A stretch of 64,000 nt of DNA from CAIQPV01 sp963719855 (GCA_963719855.1 CAVRDK010000004.1:1116001-1180000); one strand, 5' to 3'; numbered from the stretch's first letter, positions 23,775 to 33,471 are shown. The notes: a model not told the origin generated them from the sequence alone. Program-made: numbers and translations.

Positions 23775-25724
23775 ATGTCAACACCCACGCAAGAAACCAA
23801 ACTCAACTTCCGCCGTTTCAAGGATGGCGACAGCAAGGCACTTGCTCTGCGCGACCAGATTTTTCAGGCAAGCTGGAGCTACAAATGCCCGACATACATT
23901 CAGTCCACGCCGCCCTGTCAGGGTAGCTGTCCGGCAGGCGAGGACATCCGCCGCTATTTGCAGATCGCACGAGGCATGGAAAAACCACCGGTCGGCATGC
24001 CTTGGCAGGAATATGCTTGGCGCGTATTAACCGAGGCCAACCCTTTCCCATCTGTGATGGGCCGAGTTTGCCCGGCTCCGTGCGAGAGCGGTTGTAACCG
24101 CAATGAAGTGGAAGATCATGTTGGCATCAATTCGGTCGAGCACTTTCTGGGCGAATACGCCATTGCCAACAATCTCAAATTCAACAAGCCGACAGTCGCC
24201 CCTTCCGGCAAAAAAGTTGCCCTCATCGGTGGCGGCCCCGCCAGCTTGTCTTGCGCTTATCAACTGACGCTGAAGGGTCATTCAGTCACCATTTTCGACG
24301 AGCACGAATTCTTGGGTGGCATGATGCGCTATGGTATTCCAGGCTTCCGCACTCCGCGTAAAGTTCTCGACGCGGAAATCCAGCGCATTCTCGATCTTGG
24401 AGTAGAAACAAAGCTCAACTGCCACATTGGCAAGGACATTACACTGGAGCAAATCCGCAAGGACTACGACGCAGTATTTCTCGGTATGGGTGCTCAGGCA
24501 GGACGTGCATTGCCGACACCGAATAGCGAAGCACCCAATGTGGTCACTGCGACTGCATTCCTGCGCGCCTTTAACGACGGGCGTTTGCAGCATGTCGGCA
24601 AGCGCGTGGTGGTGGTCGGCGGTGGCGACACCTCGATAGACGTTGCAACCGTTGCGCGTCGTCTGGGTCACATCGAACACGCCAAACCGACAGATGCCGA
24701 GCATGCTATCGCCGGACGCATAGCACACGATGTGGCCGACATCTCTGCTAAACAAGGTGCGGAAGTAACACTGACAACAGTGTTCCCCATAGACAAGATG
24801 CAGGCCAGTAAGCACGAGATCGAGCAAGCTTTGGCGGAAGGCATCGCCATACGCGGTGGGTTGGTGCCGGTCGGCATCGTCAAGGATTCCAACGGACGCG
24901 CCACTGCGTTACGCGTCGCAGAGTGCGAAGCCAAGTTCGTCGGTGGCAAGCTGGAAATCAAACAGAAAGAAGGCACCGAGCAGGATATCCCGGCTGACTT
25001 GATCGTATCCGCCATCGGCCAAGCAGTGGATTTCACTGGGTTGGAGGAATTCGACAACGGCCGCGGCGCAATCAATGCAGACAAAAACTACCAGATTGCG
25101 GGCAAGCCGGGAACCTTTGCCGGCGGCGACGTGATTCGCCCGCATCTGCTAACCACGGCCATTGGCCACGGTGCGATTGCGGCAGAAGGCATCGCACGTT
25201 TCCTCGCTGGAGAGGAGTTGGACAAGCGCCCGAAGATAGACGTGCACCAATTCGACATGATGCGCAAAATGGCGGAAAAGGGTTTGACCATCAGCGAGGC
25301 ACACGACCCTATGCGCGGCACTTGGGCATCGGATGTGGCCGTCCATAACTTCGATAACCGCTCGTCGCGCTATGTTATACCGCACGACGAACTCTTTCTC
25401 GGTCACTTTTCCTACACGCCGCGCAAGCAACGCAATATTATCACCCTGGATGAGAAAACTGCTCTGGGCAATTTCGAAGAGCGCCTTCATCCATTGAGCG
25501 AAGCAGATGCTATGGCTGAAGCAAAGCGCTGCATGAGCTGCGGAATGTGCTTCGAGTGCGACAACTGTGTGGTGTATTGCCCGCAGACCGCCGTGTCTCG
25601 TGTGCCGAAATCCAAAGCTTCGGTAGGCCGCTACGTAGAAACCGATTACAACAAATGCGTCGGCTGCCACATCTGCAAGGACGTGTGCCCGACAGGGTAT
25701 ATACAGATGGGGTTGGGCGAGTAA
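23775..25724 (+). CDS. dsrL: DsrL, NAD(P)H-linked iron-sulfur flavoprotein
   Basis: A 649-residue homologue of glutamate synthase small subunits. An N-terminal iron-sulfur region (Cys at about 38-115) is followed by the FAD motif VALIGGGPASLSCAY near residue 147 and the NAD(P) motif VVVVGGGDTSIDVA near residue 281. The C-terminus has CMSCGMCFECDNC and CVGCHICKDVCP ferredoxin motifs. DsrL couples DsrAB to NAD(P)(H) and is required for sulfur oxidation in Allochromatium. Its position between dsrK and dsrJ is the normal one for oxidisers. Confidence 0.96.
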   Translation: MSTPTQETKLNFRRFKDGDSKALALRDQIFQASWSYKCPTYIQSTPPCQGSCPAGEDIRRYLQIARGMEKPPVGMPWQEYAWRVLTEANPFPSVMGRVCPAPCESGCNRNEVEDHVGINSVEHFLGEYAIANNLKFNKPTVAPSGKKVALIGGGPASLSCAYQLTLKGHSVTIFDEHEFLGGMMRYGIPGFRTPRKVLDAEIQRILDLGVETKLNCHIGKDITLEQIRKDYDAVFLGMGAQAGRALPTPNSEAPNVVTATAFLRAFNDGRLQHVGKRVVVVGGGDTSIDVATVARRLGHIEHAKPTDAEHAIAGRIAHDVADISAKQGAEVTLTTVFPIDKMQASKHEIEQALAEGIAIRGGLVPVGIVKDSNGRATALRVAECEAKFVGGKLEIKQKEGTEQDIPADLIVSAIGQAVDFTGLEEFDNGRGAINADKNYQIAGKPGTFAGGDVIRPHLLTTAIGHGAIAAEGIARFLAGEELDKRPKIDVHQFDMMRKMAEKGLTISEAHDPMRGTWASDVAVHNFDNRSSRYVIPHDELFLGHFSYTPRKQRNIITLDEKTALGNFEERLHPLSEADAMAEAKRCMSCGMCFECDNCVVYCPQTAVSRVPKSKASVGRYVETDYNKCVGCHICKDVCPTGYIQMGLGE

Positions 25725-25817
25725 ATGCGAACGATTGCAGGTACGGCCTTGCGCGCGATTTGCGAAATGTCCCGTTCCTGCGCCAGCTATTGATTTTGGG
25801 ATTTAGATAAGACCAAT

Positions 25818-26180
25818 ATGAAAGCTTTCCTGCTCATCTTGTTATTGCTTGCCTCCGCGTCTGCTTGGGCGGCGGGTTCCTTTGCGCCCAAGCTCGACAT
25901 CGGTAATGGAGGTCAGTGCGTGGATGATCCAAAATTCATGCGCAAGAACCACATGAAAATGATCACACACCAGCGCGAAGAGACAATGCGCCAAGGAATC
26001 AGGGGCGGTAAGTATAGTCTCGCCGCCTGCGTAGATTGCCACGCCAGCAAGAAAGATAACAGTGTGCTCGGCAGCGACGATCATTTCTGCCAAGGTTGTC
26101 ACGAATATGCAGCAGTGAAAATAGATTGTTTTGAGTGCCATTCCAGTAAGCGGAAAGTGATCGCAGAGGTGGCGAAATGA
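25818..26180 (+). CDS. dsrJ: DsrJ, periplasmic triheme cytochrome c
   Basis: A 120-residue exported cytochrome. A Sec signal or anchor (MKAFLLILLLLASASAWA) is followed by three CxxCH haem motifs: CVDCH, CQGCH and CFECH. It is the periplasmic electron carrier of DsrMKJOP. Its TGA overlaps the expected dsrO start (ATGA). Confidence 0.96.
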   Translation: MKAFLLILLLLASASAWAAGSFAPKLDIGNGGQCVDDPKFMRKNHMKMITHQREETMRQGIRGGKYSLAACVDCHASKKDNSVLGSDDHFCQGCHEYAAVKIDCFECHSSKRKVIAEVAK

Positions 26181-26915
26181 ACGATAAAGTAAATCAGGAT
26201 CGCCGACAATTTCTTGGCAAGCGCCTCCGCTGCGATTGCCGGTATAGCTATAGCCCCCGGTATGATGCTGTATGACATTGCTCATGCCCGTCCGGCAGGT
26301 GTGGCAGCAACCAGCGCCGTGCGCTGGGGTATGCTTATAGATACCACCCAGTGTGATCCCAATTGCAACGAATGCGTGTCTGCCTGCAGCAAAGAAAATG
26401 GCTGGCCTGCGGCCAAATCACCAACTGATGTGCAGTGGATACGCAAGGTTGAACTGAAACAGATTTCCACCGGGCGGCAAATCTCGTTGCCGGCGATGTG
26501 CCAACATTGCACTACGCCTCCCTGTGTTGATGTTTGCCCGACACAGGCTTCTTTCAAGCGCGCGGACGGCATCGTGCTAGTGGACAAACACCGCTGCATT
26601 GGTTGCCGTTATTGCATGATGGCTTGTCCTTATAAGGCGCGCTCTTTCGTGCATGAGCCAGTACTGAATCATGATTCAGAAATGCCGCGCGGCAAGGGTA
26701 CCGTCGAGAGTTGCACCTTTTGTGTTCACCGCGTGGATCGGGGCGAGCAACCGGCATGTGCTGAAGCCTGCGCTAAAGCAGGGCATCGCACCATCCTGTT
26801 CGGCGATCTGAATGACCCGAACAGCGAAATTTTCCTGCGTGTCCGCAGTGTAGCCTCATCGCAATTGCGCGCCGATCTCGGCCTTAATCCTGGCATTTCA
26901 TACGTGGGGCTGTAA
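26177..26915 (+). CDS. dsrO: DsrO, periplasmic iron-sulfur protein, frameshifted in the Tat signal
   Basis: A ferredoxin-type protein with four 4Fe-4S binding groups (CDPNCNECVSAC, CQHCTTPPCVDVCP, CIGCRYCMMACP, CTFCVHR). The expected start, ATG 26177, overlaps the dsrJ stop and encodes the twin-arginine signature DRRQFL. The hydrophobic part of the same signal (ASASAAIAGIAIAPG) lies in the next frame, open from 26214 to the stop. Dropping one base in TTTCTTGG (26210-26217) would join them as RRQFLASASAAIAG. As read, translation from 26177 stops after 32 codons. A sequence error or a real mutation are both possible. Confidence 0.9.
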
Positions 26916-28087
26916 TGAAAAAAACCTTCGCCCAAACGGAAATTTTCTACTTCTACGCCCTCGTTGCATTAGGCTTGCTTGTTACCGTCGCCGGTCTGGG
27001 TGCCGTATACTATATGGAAGAATATGGTCATGTCGTTACTGGCATGAACAACCAGATCGTGTGGGGCATGCCTCATGTGTTCGCCATTTTTATGATCGTA
27101 GCAGCTTCCGGCGTTCTAAATGTGGCTTCAATCGGATCTGTTTTTGGCAAGTATGCATACAAAGCGCGTGCGCCGCTAGCGGGCCTTCTTTCGATTGCGT
27201 TGTTGTCGGGCGGTTTGTTCGTTCTAATGCTTGATTTGGGACGGAATGATCGCATTATTGTCGCCGCAACCAATTTCAACCCCACATCTGTATTTGCGTG
27301 GAACATCCCTCTGTATAGCGGACTCTTCGCGCTCGTCGCGCTGTACATGTGGACATTGCTTGAGCAGCGCATGAATAGCTGGTCCAAACCTGTCGGCTTT
27401 GCGGTGTTCACTTGGCGCATTATCCTGACCACTGGTACTGGGCTGATCTTTGCATTTCTTGTCGCTCGCCAGGCTTACGGTTCGGCAATCCTTCCACCGA
27501 TGTTTCTCGTCATGTCCTTCGCTTGGGGCTTGGCAGTGTTCCATGTGGTGCATTCAACGATGTATAGTTGGAATAGCAAGGAATTAGACCCCGCGATACT
27601 GAAGCGCATGAAAAATCTGCTTGGCGTCTTCGTGGCCGGCACACTCTATCTGGTTGCGGTTTACCACCTGACTAATCTGTATTTCGCCAAACAAACGGCT
27701 TTCGAGCAATTTATCCTGATCGAAGGCGGCATCTATCCAAAGTTGTTTTGGGGCGGCTACGTTCTGTTAGGCAGTCTGTTACCATTGGTGCTTATCTTTC
27801 ATCCAAGCTTGGGAAAAACCAGAAGTGTCGTCGCTGCTTCATTGCTGGTAATACTTGGCAGCTTGGCACTGCTCTATGTGTTTATCGTTGGCGGGCAGGC
27901 CTTCCCTCTTTCGATTTTCCCAGGCTATGTTGCGACCAGCAGTTTTGGCGATGGGCAAATCGCAACATATGCTCCATCCCTGCCCGAATTCTTGTTGGGC
28001 ATCGGCGGCTTGGCCGTCGCTTTCCTGATCACCACCATAGGTGTAAGAGTGATCGATACGCTGCCACACGATACCTCGGGTCATTAA
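26915..28087 (+). CDS. dsrP: DsrP, NrfD-like membrane subunit
   Basis: A 390-residue polytopic membrane protein of the NrfD/PsrC family with about ten hydrophobic helices. It takes electrons from DsrO and interacts with the quinone pool. Its ATG overlaps the dsrO TAA by one base (TAATG), a coupled arrangement. It closes the membrane-complex part of the cluster. Confidence 0.95.
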   Translation: MKKTFAQTEIFYFYALVALGLLVTVAGLGAVYYMEEYGHVVTGMNNQIVWGMPHVFAIFMIVAASGVLNVASIGSVFGKYAYKARAPLAGLLSIALLSGGLFVLMLDLGRNDRIIVAATNFNPTSVFAWNIPLYSGLFALVALYMWTLLEQRMNSWSKPVGFAVFTWRIILTTGTGLIFAFLVARQAYGSAILPPMFLVMSFAWGLAVFHVVHSTMYSWNSKELDPAILKRMKNLLGVFVAGTLYLVAVYHLTNLYFAKQTAFEQFILIEGGIYPKLFWGGYVLLGSLLPLVLIFHPSLGKTRSVVAASLLVILGSLALLYVFIVGGQAFPLSIFPGYVATSSFGDGQIATYAPSLPEFLLGIGGLAVAFLITTIGVRVIDTLPHDTSGH

Positions 28088-28100
28088 TATACCGGAACTG

Positions 28101-30104
28101 ATGAACCGGTTTCTAGTCTCCGCAGCACACAAGTCGTCAGGAAAAACGACGGTCAGCATCGGCTTGTGTGCAGCATTAAGCTCACGCGGTTTGTCTGTAC
28201 AGCCCTACAAGAAAGGTCCTGACTACATAGACCCGATGTGGCTGTCACAGGCGTGTGGGCGTGCCTGCTATAATCTTGACATGTACCTGATGGAGCGCGA
28301 CGAAGTCATATCTACCTTCGTGCGCAACAGTTCTGATATCAATCTGGTCGAGGGCAACAAGGGCCTGTATGACGGTTTGGCACTCGACGGCAGCAACAGC
28401 AATGCGGAACTTGCCAAGCTGCTCGACCTGCCGGTGATTCTGGTGATCGATGCGCGCGGCATGACGCGCGGCATCGCTCCGCTGATCCTGGGCTACCAGG
28501 CATTCGATAAAAACATCCACATCGCCGGGGTGATCCTTAACAACCTCGGTGGTTCCCGACACGAATCCAAGCTGCGCGAGGTCATCGAACATTACACCGA
28601 CGTACCCGTGATCGGTGCGATCCAGCATGATGAGCGCCTTAGCATTGTCGAACGACATCTCGGCCTGATGCCCAGCAATGAATCGCATGTTGCAACGTCA
28701 AAGATCAAACAAATCGGCGAGGTTATCGCGGAACAGGTCGATCTGGACAAATTGCTTGCTCTTTCGCAAAAAGAACCGCCTACTATTCCACACATAACCG
28801 AAGCAAGTACGCTACCTCGCGGCGAGAAAGTGCGCATCGGCATCGCGCGCGATCGTTCTTTCGGCTTCTATTATGCAGACGACTTCGACGCGCTGGAGGC
28901 GGCGGGGGCAGAACTGGTGCCATTCGATGCCTTGCGCGATGCGAGTTTGCCTGAGGTGGATGCCCTGTTCATCGGCGGTGGTTTTCCCGAAACCTGCGCC
29001 ACCGAACTAGAAGCGAATGGTGTACTGCGCGCCCAGATCAAACAGGCTATCGAAAACGGCATGCCGACCTATGCTGAATGTGGCGGGTTGATGTATTTGT
29101 CGCGCAGCATTGAATATCAGGGGCGCGATTATCAAATGGTCGGTGCGATCCCGGGTAACGTGAAGATGCACGTTAAACCCATCGGACGCGGCTACGTGCA
29201 CCTAAAAGAAGATGGGGCGCATCCTTGGCCGCGTCTCAACACACATGCCAATCAGATCAAGGCGCACGAGTTTCACTATTCCAGTTTGGAGAACCTTCCC
29301 TCTGACACCCGCTTCGCTTTCCATGTTGCCCGCGGTTATGGCATAGACGGTGCGAGCGACGGACTTGTTCTGCATAATATGCTGGCCTCCTATGCCCATC
29401 TGCGCACCACCGGCAGTTGCTATTGGGCTCCCCGCTTCGTTGCCTTTATTCGGCAGCAAATGAAACAAGATTCAAAATCGGCACTAAACAACGAGGAAAG
29501 CACTATGACACAGGAACGTTATCAGGCTGCCATCGCAGCCTTCGACAAAGCCAATGCCGAAGATCCAAACAAGGAGATGGCAAACGGTAAGGAATATCCC
29601 AAGGAGCTGCTTTATGCACAGCGCATGACCGAGATGCAGGAACGTTATGTACCTGAAGCCTCCGAAGCGGTGAAGCTTGCCGTGCGTACCCAGCACATCC
29701 AGCGCTGGAAGATCCCGCGCAGCGACTTTCCAATGGATCGGCAGGGCTACTTGCAATGGCGCACCGGGCTGTACAAGTTCCACGCCGATACCGCAGGGAA
29801 CCTCATGAAAAGCGTGGGCTATGAGGAAGAAATGATCGAACGAGTCAAGTCCATCGTCAGCAAGAAGGGCTTAAAGGTCAACTCTGAAACGCAGTTGATG
29901 GAAGATGTGGTGGATCTAGTGTTCATTGAGCATTACATGATCGGATTTGCTACAAGCCACCCGGAGTATGACGAAGAAAAGTGGATCCAGATCATCAAGA
30001 AGACATGGCAGAAGATGTCGAAACGCGCACATGAATTTGCACTTGCAGGCAAGATTGCTCTGCCGGAAGCGCTGGTGCCGCTGATCCTGAAAGCTGTCAA
30101 ATAG
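28101..30104 (+). CDS. dsrN: DsrN (cobyrinate a,c-diamide synthase-like) fused to a DUF4202 domain
   Basis: A 667-residue protein. Residues 1-455 are a CobB/CbiA-type glutamine amidotransferase with the P-loop SSGKTTVSIGL near residue 12 and the GATase Cys in YAECGGLMYLSR near residue 329. DsrN is thought to amidate sirohaem for DsrAB. Residues 469-667 match DUF4202 (ELLYAQRMTEMQERY, QHIQRWKIPRSDFPMDR, LVFIEHYMIGFA). The junction codon is Met at 29505, preceded by GAGGA at 29493-29497, a complete internal ribosome-binding site. This points to two formerly separate genes joined by loss of a stop. Both a fusion and a free DUF4202 protein could be made. Confidence 0.9.
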   Translation: MNRFLVSAAHKSSGKTTVSIGLCAALSSRGLSVQPYKKGPDYIDPMWLSQACGRACYNLDMYLMERDEVISTFVRNSSDINLVEGNKGLYDGLALDGSNSNAELAKLLDLPVILVIDARGMTRGIAPLILGYQAFDKNIHIAGVILNNLGGSRHESKLREVIEHYTDVPVIGAIQHDERLSIVERHLGLMPSNESHVATSKIKQIGEVIAEQVDLDKLLALSQKEPPTIPHITEASTLPRGEKVRIGIARDRSFGFYYADDFDALEAAGAELVPFDALRDASLPEVDALFIGGGFPETCATELEANGVLRAQIKQAIENGMPTYAECGGLMYLSRSIEYQGRDYQMVGAIPGNVKMHVKPIGRGYVHLKEDGAHPWPRLNTHANQIKAHEFHYSSLENLPSDTRFAFHVARGYGIDGASDGLVLHNMLASYAHLRTTGSCYWAPRFVAFIRQQMKQDSKSALNNEESTMTQERYQAAIAAFDKANAEDPNKEMANGKEYPKELLYAQRMTEMQERYVPEASEAVKLAVRTQHIQRWKIPRSDFPMDRQGYLQWRTGLYKFHADTAGNLMKSVGYEEEMIERVKSIVSKKGLKVNSETQLMEDVVDLVFIEHYMIGFATSHPEYDEEKWIQIIKKTWQKMSKRAHEFALAGKIALPEALVPLILKAVK

Positions 30105-30280
30105 TATTAACTTTCTGTTAATCATTCGGAATGAAAAACAGAAATTTGGAGCCAATGCAAGCCCGGCTGAAGGAAGACGGTGGTAAACAGCGCGTTTAGC
30201 TACATTATAGTATTCGTTGTAACGGTATAATTAACCAATATTAACTGCGGGCCGAACCCGCTCTACAAGATGCTTCCTAC

Positions 30281-31663
30281 ATGAACTATTTACCGATTTT
30301 CCTGAACCTGAAAAACAAACTTTGCCTCGTCGTGGGCGGAGGCGATGTTGCCGTGCGTAAAGCTTCGCTCTTGCTGCAAGCAGGTGCAACGATCAGGGTC
30401 GTAGCGCCGCAACTAAACGAATCGTTCAAACTGCCTCCCGACAGTGAACACATTGCAGAACGTTTCCAGCCATTTCATCTTGACGGAATAACACTAGTCA
30501 TCGCTGCGACGAATGATAAAGCAGTCAACGAGCAGGTCTCGCTGGAAGCGAAGCTCCGCAACATACCGGTGAATGTGGTGGACAATCCCGAACTCTGCAG
30601 CTTTATCATGCCTGCGATCCTCGACCGCTCTCCCTTGCTGGTTGCCTTTTCCACCGGAGGTGCGTCTCCCGTGCTAGCTCGCTTGTTGCGCGGCAAGCTT
30701 GAAACATTAATTCCGCAGGCCTATGGGCGGCTGGCCGCGTTTGCTGAGCGCTTCCGCAATACAGTCAAACAGCGTATCGAAACGCCATCTCAGCGACGGA
30801 TATTCTGGGAAGACGTACTTGATGGCGCGGTTGCCGAGAAAGTTTTTTCCGGCGACGAACGCACCGCCGAGGCTATGCTGCTAGACTTGCTGGAGCAGCC
30901 GCAAGTGCAGAAAAGCGGCGAGGTGTACTTGGTTGGAGCTGGCCCTGGCGACCCGGATTTGCTGACGTTCCGGGCATTGCGGCTGATGCAGAAAGCGGAG
31001 GTGGTGCTATATGACAATCTCGTTTCCAAACCCATTCTGGACATGACGCGCCGCGATGCACAGCGCATTTTCGTCGGCAAGCAGCGCGGCAACCATGCAC
31101 TGCCGCAGGAAGAAATTAACGAACTGCTGGTGCGGCTCGCCAAGGAAGGCAAGCGTGTATTGCGACTCAAGGGCGGCGACCCGTTCATTTTCGGACGCGG
31201 CGGAGAGGAAATCGAAGAACTCGCAGAACACAAGATCAACTTCCAGGTAGTGCCCGGCATTACTGCGGCATCCGGCGTATCCACCTATGCAGGCATCCCG
31301 CTTACCCACCGCGATTACGCGCAGTCTTGCGTGTTCGTCACCGGCCACCTGAAAGACGGCACGATGGATCTCAACTGGGGTTTACTGGCGCGCCCGAAAC
31401 AGACCATCGTGGTTTACATGGGGCTGCAAGGATTGACAACGCTGTGCACACAACTTGTTACGCACGGTCTTCCTGCAACTACCCCCATCGCCATCGTGCA
31501 ACAGGGAACCACGCAAAACCAGCGCGTGGTGATTGGAACGCTCGCCAACCTGTCGCAGAATCCGGAAATAGCGCAACTCCAGGCGCCCACCCTGATTATC
31601 ATTGGTGGTGTGGTCAGCCTCCGGGAAAAACTGGCTTGGTTCAAACCGGGCAAACCGCATTGA
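30281..31663 (+). CDS. cysG: Sirohaem synthase CysG (dehydrogenase/ferrochelatase plus SUMT)
   Basis: A 460-residue fused enzyme that makes sirohaem from uroporphyrinogen III. The N-terminal precorrin-2 dehydrogenase/ferrochelatase (about 1-210) has the NAD motif VVGGGDVAVRKA. The C-terminal methyltransferase (about 215-460) starts VYLVGAGPGDPDLLT and contains LKGGDPFIFGRGGEE. Located just after dsrN, it supplies the cofactor of DsrAB. A 176-base gap after dsrN suggests its own promoter. Its TGA overlaps the TTG start of mobB. Confidence 0.97.
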   Translation: MNYLPIFLNLKNKLCLVVGGGDVAVRKASLLLQAGATIRVVAPQLNESFKLPPDSEHIAERFQPFHLDGITLVIAATNDKAVNEQVSLEAKLRNIPVNVVDNPELCSFIMPAILDRSPLLVAFSTGGASPVLARLLRGKLETLIPQAYGRLAAFAERFRNTVKQRIETPSQRRIFWEDVLDGAVAEKVFSGDERTAEAMLLDLLEQPQVQKSGEVYLVGAGPGDPDLLTFRALRLMQKAEVVLYDNLVSKPILDMTRRDAQRIFVGKQRGNHALPQEEINELLVRLAKEGKRVLRLKGGDPFIFGRGGEEIEELAEHKINFQVVPGITAASGVSTYAGIPLTHRDYAQSCVFVTGHLKDGTMDLNWGLLARPKQTIVVYMGLQGLTTLCTQLVTHGLPATTPIAIVQQGTTQNQRVVIGTLANLSQNPEIAQLQAPTLIIIGGVVSLREKLAWFKPGKPH

Positions 31664-32160
31664 AACTCCTCGGTATCGCGGGTTATTCTGGCAGCGGCAA
31701 GACCACTCTACTGGAGAAAGTCATCCCGCTACTGAAGCAGCACGGTTTGCGTATCTCAGTCATCAAGCACGCCCACCATGATTTCGACATAGACCGGCCC
31801 GGCAAGGATAGCTTCCGCCACCGCGAGGCCGGGGCAAATGAAGTAATGATTGCATCCGGCCACCGCTGGGCGCTGATGCATGAACTAAGACAAGAAACGG
31901 AACCCAGTTATGAAGAGTTGTGCGTTCGGCTCTCGCCCTGCGATCTGGTGTTGATCGAAGGCTACAAGTTTTCTCCTATCCCCAAACTGGAAGTGCATCG
32001 CAAAGAAACAGGCCATCCATTGCTGCACCCGAAGGACCCATACATCATCGCGGTAGTGACAGACAGCAAGGACGTTCTACCTCTGCCCACGCTTGATCTT
32101 GACGCGCCTCAACAAGTGGCCGACTATATCCTCGACTATTTTTCTTTCGGAAAACAATGA
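31660..32160 (+). CDS. mobB: Molybdopterin-guanine dinucleotide biosynthesis adapter MobB
   Basis: A 166-residue P-loop GTPase. The Walker A motif is GYSGSGKTTL near residue 7, and KHAHHDFDIDRPGKDS follows as in MobB. It assists MobA in making the MGD cofactor. The likely start is TTG 31660, overlapping the cysG stop in a TTGA arrangement, since MobB proteins normally begin just before this motif. The end overlaps the moaD ATG. Confidence 0.93.
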   Translation: MKLLGIAGYSGSGKTTLLEKVIPLLKQHGLRISVIKHAHHDFDIDRPGKDSFRHREAGANEVMIASGHRWALMHELRQETEPSYEELCVRLSPCDLVLIEGYKFSPIPKLEVHRKETGHPLLHPKDPYIIAVVTDSKDVLPLPTLDLDAPQQVADYILDYFSFGKQ

Positions 32161-32411
32161 ATATCATCCTGCGCTACTTCGGTCGCCCGCGTGAAATCCT
32201 CGACACCATAAGCGAAACCGCCGTTGTGCCAGAAAACATCGTCACGCTGGCAGAACTACTTTCCTGGCTGCGTAATAGAGGAGAAAACTGGACGAAAGAA
32301 TTGGCGGACAATCGCGTGCGCTGCGCGATCAATCAGGAAGTAGCCGATCTATCCGACCCCATTCATGAAAATGACGAGATCGCCTTTTTCTCACCCATTT
32401 CCGGGGGGTGA
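32157..32411 (+). CDS. moaD: Molybdopterin synthase small subunit MoaD
   Basis: An 84-residue ubiquitin-fold protein ending in the required Gly-Gly (FFSPISGG), whose C-terminus is thiocarboxylated to donate sulfur to the pterin. It starts ILRYFGRPREIL and overlaps mobB by 4 bases (ATGA). moaE starts one base after its stop. Confidence 0.94.
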   Translation: MNIILRYFGRPREILDTISETAVVPENIVTLAELLSWLRNRGENWTKELADNRVRCAINQEVADLSDPIHENDEIAFFSPISGG

Positions 32412-32412
32412 T

Positions 32413-32865
32413 ATGAGCATATCAATCCAAACAGAGGATTTTGCGCTCGCTGCCGAACTCGCTGCATTGCGGGCAAGCAGCTCGAAAATTGGCGCGCTGG
32501 TCAGCTTCATTGGCTTGGTGCGCGATTTCTGCGGCGATGAAAAAATCGAAAGCATCTACCTCGAACACTACCCCTGCATGAGCGAAAAGGCGCTGGAGAA
32601 AATTATCGTCGATGCGAACGCGCGCTGGAACCTGCTCGGAGTACGCGTCATTCACCGCATCGGCACGCTGCTACCAAACGAGCAGATCGTTCTGGTGGCA
32701 ACAGCATCCGAGCACCGTAGCGACGCTTTCGCCGCCTGCGAATTCATCATAGACTACCTGAAGACCGACGCCCCGTTCTGGAAACGCGAGCAAACGCCGC
32801 AGGGCACGGAATGGCTAGTCACCAAGGAATCTGACGTGCGGCGCATGGAGCGCTGGCAAAAATAA
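32413..32865 (+). CDS. moaE: Molybdopterin synthase large subunit MoaE
   Basis: A 150-residue MoaE. The dithiolene-forming subunit is recognisable from GALVSFIGLVRDFCGD near residue 27, LEHYPCMSEKAL and the C-terminal FWKREQTPQGTEWL. ATG 32413 (MSISIQTEDF) is chosen because it directly follows the moaD stop. It pairs with MoaD. Confidence 0.95.
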   Translation: MSISIQTEDFALAAELAALRASSSKIGALVSFIGLVRDFCGDEKIESIYLEHYPCMSEKALEKIIVDANARWNLLGVRVIHRIGTLLPNEQIVLVATASEHRSDAFAACEFIIDYLKTDAPFWKREQTPQGTEWLVTKESDVRRMERWQK

Positions 32866-32917
32866 ACCTGAAAGATGCCGTCACACCGGCGAATGTGTAG
32901 CCATAAGGAAGAATAAC

Positions 32918-33403
32918 ATGACCAACCCCCTTACCCACTTCGACCAAAACGGCCAAGCGCACATGGTGGATGTCGCCGACAAGAACGAGACCAGGCGCAT
33001 CGCCCGCGCCGCAGGCTGCATCCGCATGAACACCAGCACATTAAAACTCATCGCTTCCGGCACTGCCAGCAAGGGCGACGTGCTAGGGGTGGCGCGCATC
33101 GCCGCAATCCAGGCCAGCAAGCGCACCGCCGAACTGATCCCGCTCTGCCATCCGCTTGCGCTCACTCGCGCCGAGGTGGAGTTCAAACTCGATCATGAGA
33201 GCAGCACTGTGGAATGCATCGTCACCACCGAGACTGTGGGGCGCACCGGCGTCGAAATGGAAGCACTGACCTCCGTCAGCGTCGCCTTGCTCACCATCTA
33301 CGACATGTGCAAGGCAGCAGATCGCGGCATGGTTCTCAGCGATATTCGGCTACTTGAAAAGCAGGGCGGGCGCTCGGGGCATTGGCAAGCTACTGAAATA
33401 TAA
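32918..33403 (+). CDS. moaC: Cyclic pyranopterin monophosphate synthase MoaC
   Basis: A 161-residue MoaC, normal length. It acts after MoaA to give cyclic pyranopterin monophosphate. Motifs LIPLCHPLAL near residue 73 and TGVEMEALTSVSVAL near residue 110 are conserved. An AGGAAG ribosome-binding site precedes ATG 32918. It ends the mobB-moaD-moaE-moaC group; moaA is not in the window. Confidence 0.96.
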   Translation: MTNPLTHFDQNGQAHMVDVADKNETRRIARAAGCIRMNTSTLKLIASGTASKGDVLGVARIAAIQASKRTAELIPLCHPLALTRAEVEFKLDHESSTVECIVTTETVGRTGVEMEALTSVSVALLTIYDMCKAADRGMVLSDIRLLEKQGGRSGHWQATEI

Positions 33404-33471
33404 TCTTTATGGTTTATAAATACCAAGCTCGTACTGTCGATTTTTAATTTTGTGAACGGTCTTAATTAGCC

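Noticed and set aside
26208..26218. Programmed +1 frameshifting as the normal way to make DsrO
   Set aside because: The TTTCTTG site lacks a stop codon in the A-site or an obvious stimulatory element, and other one-base indels in the window make an error or mutation more likely.
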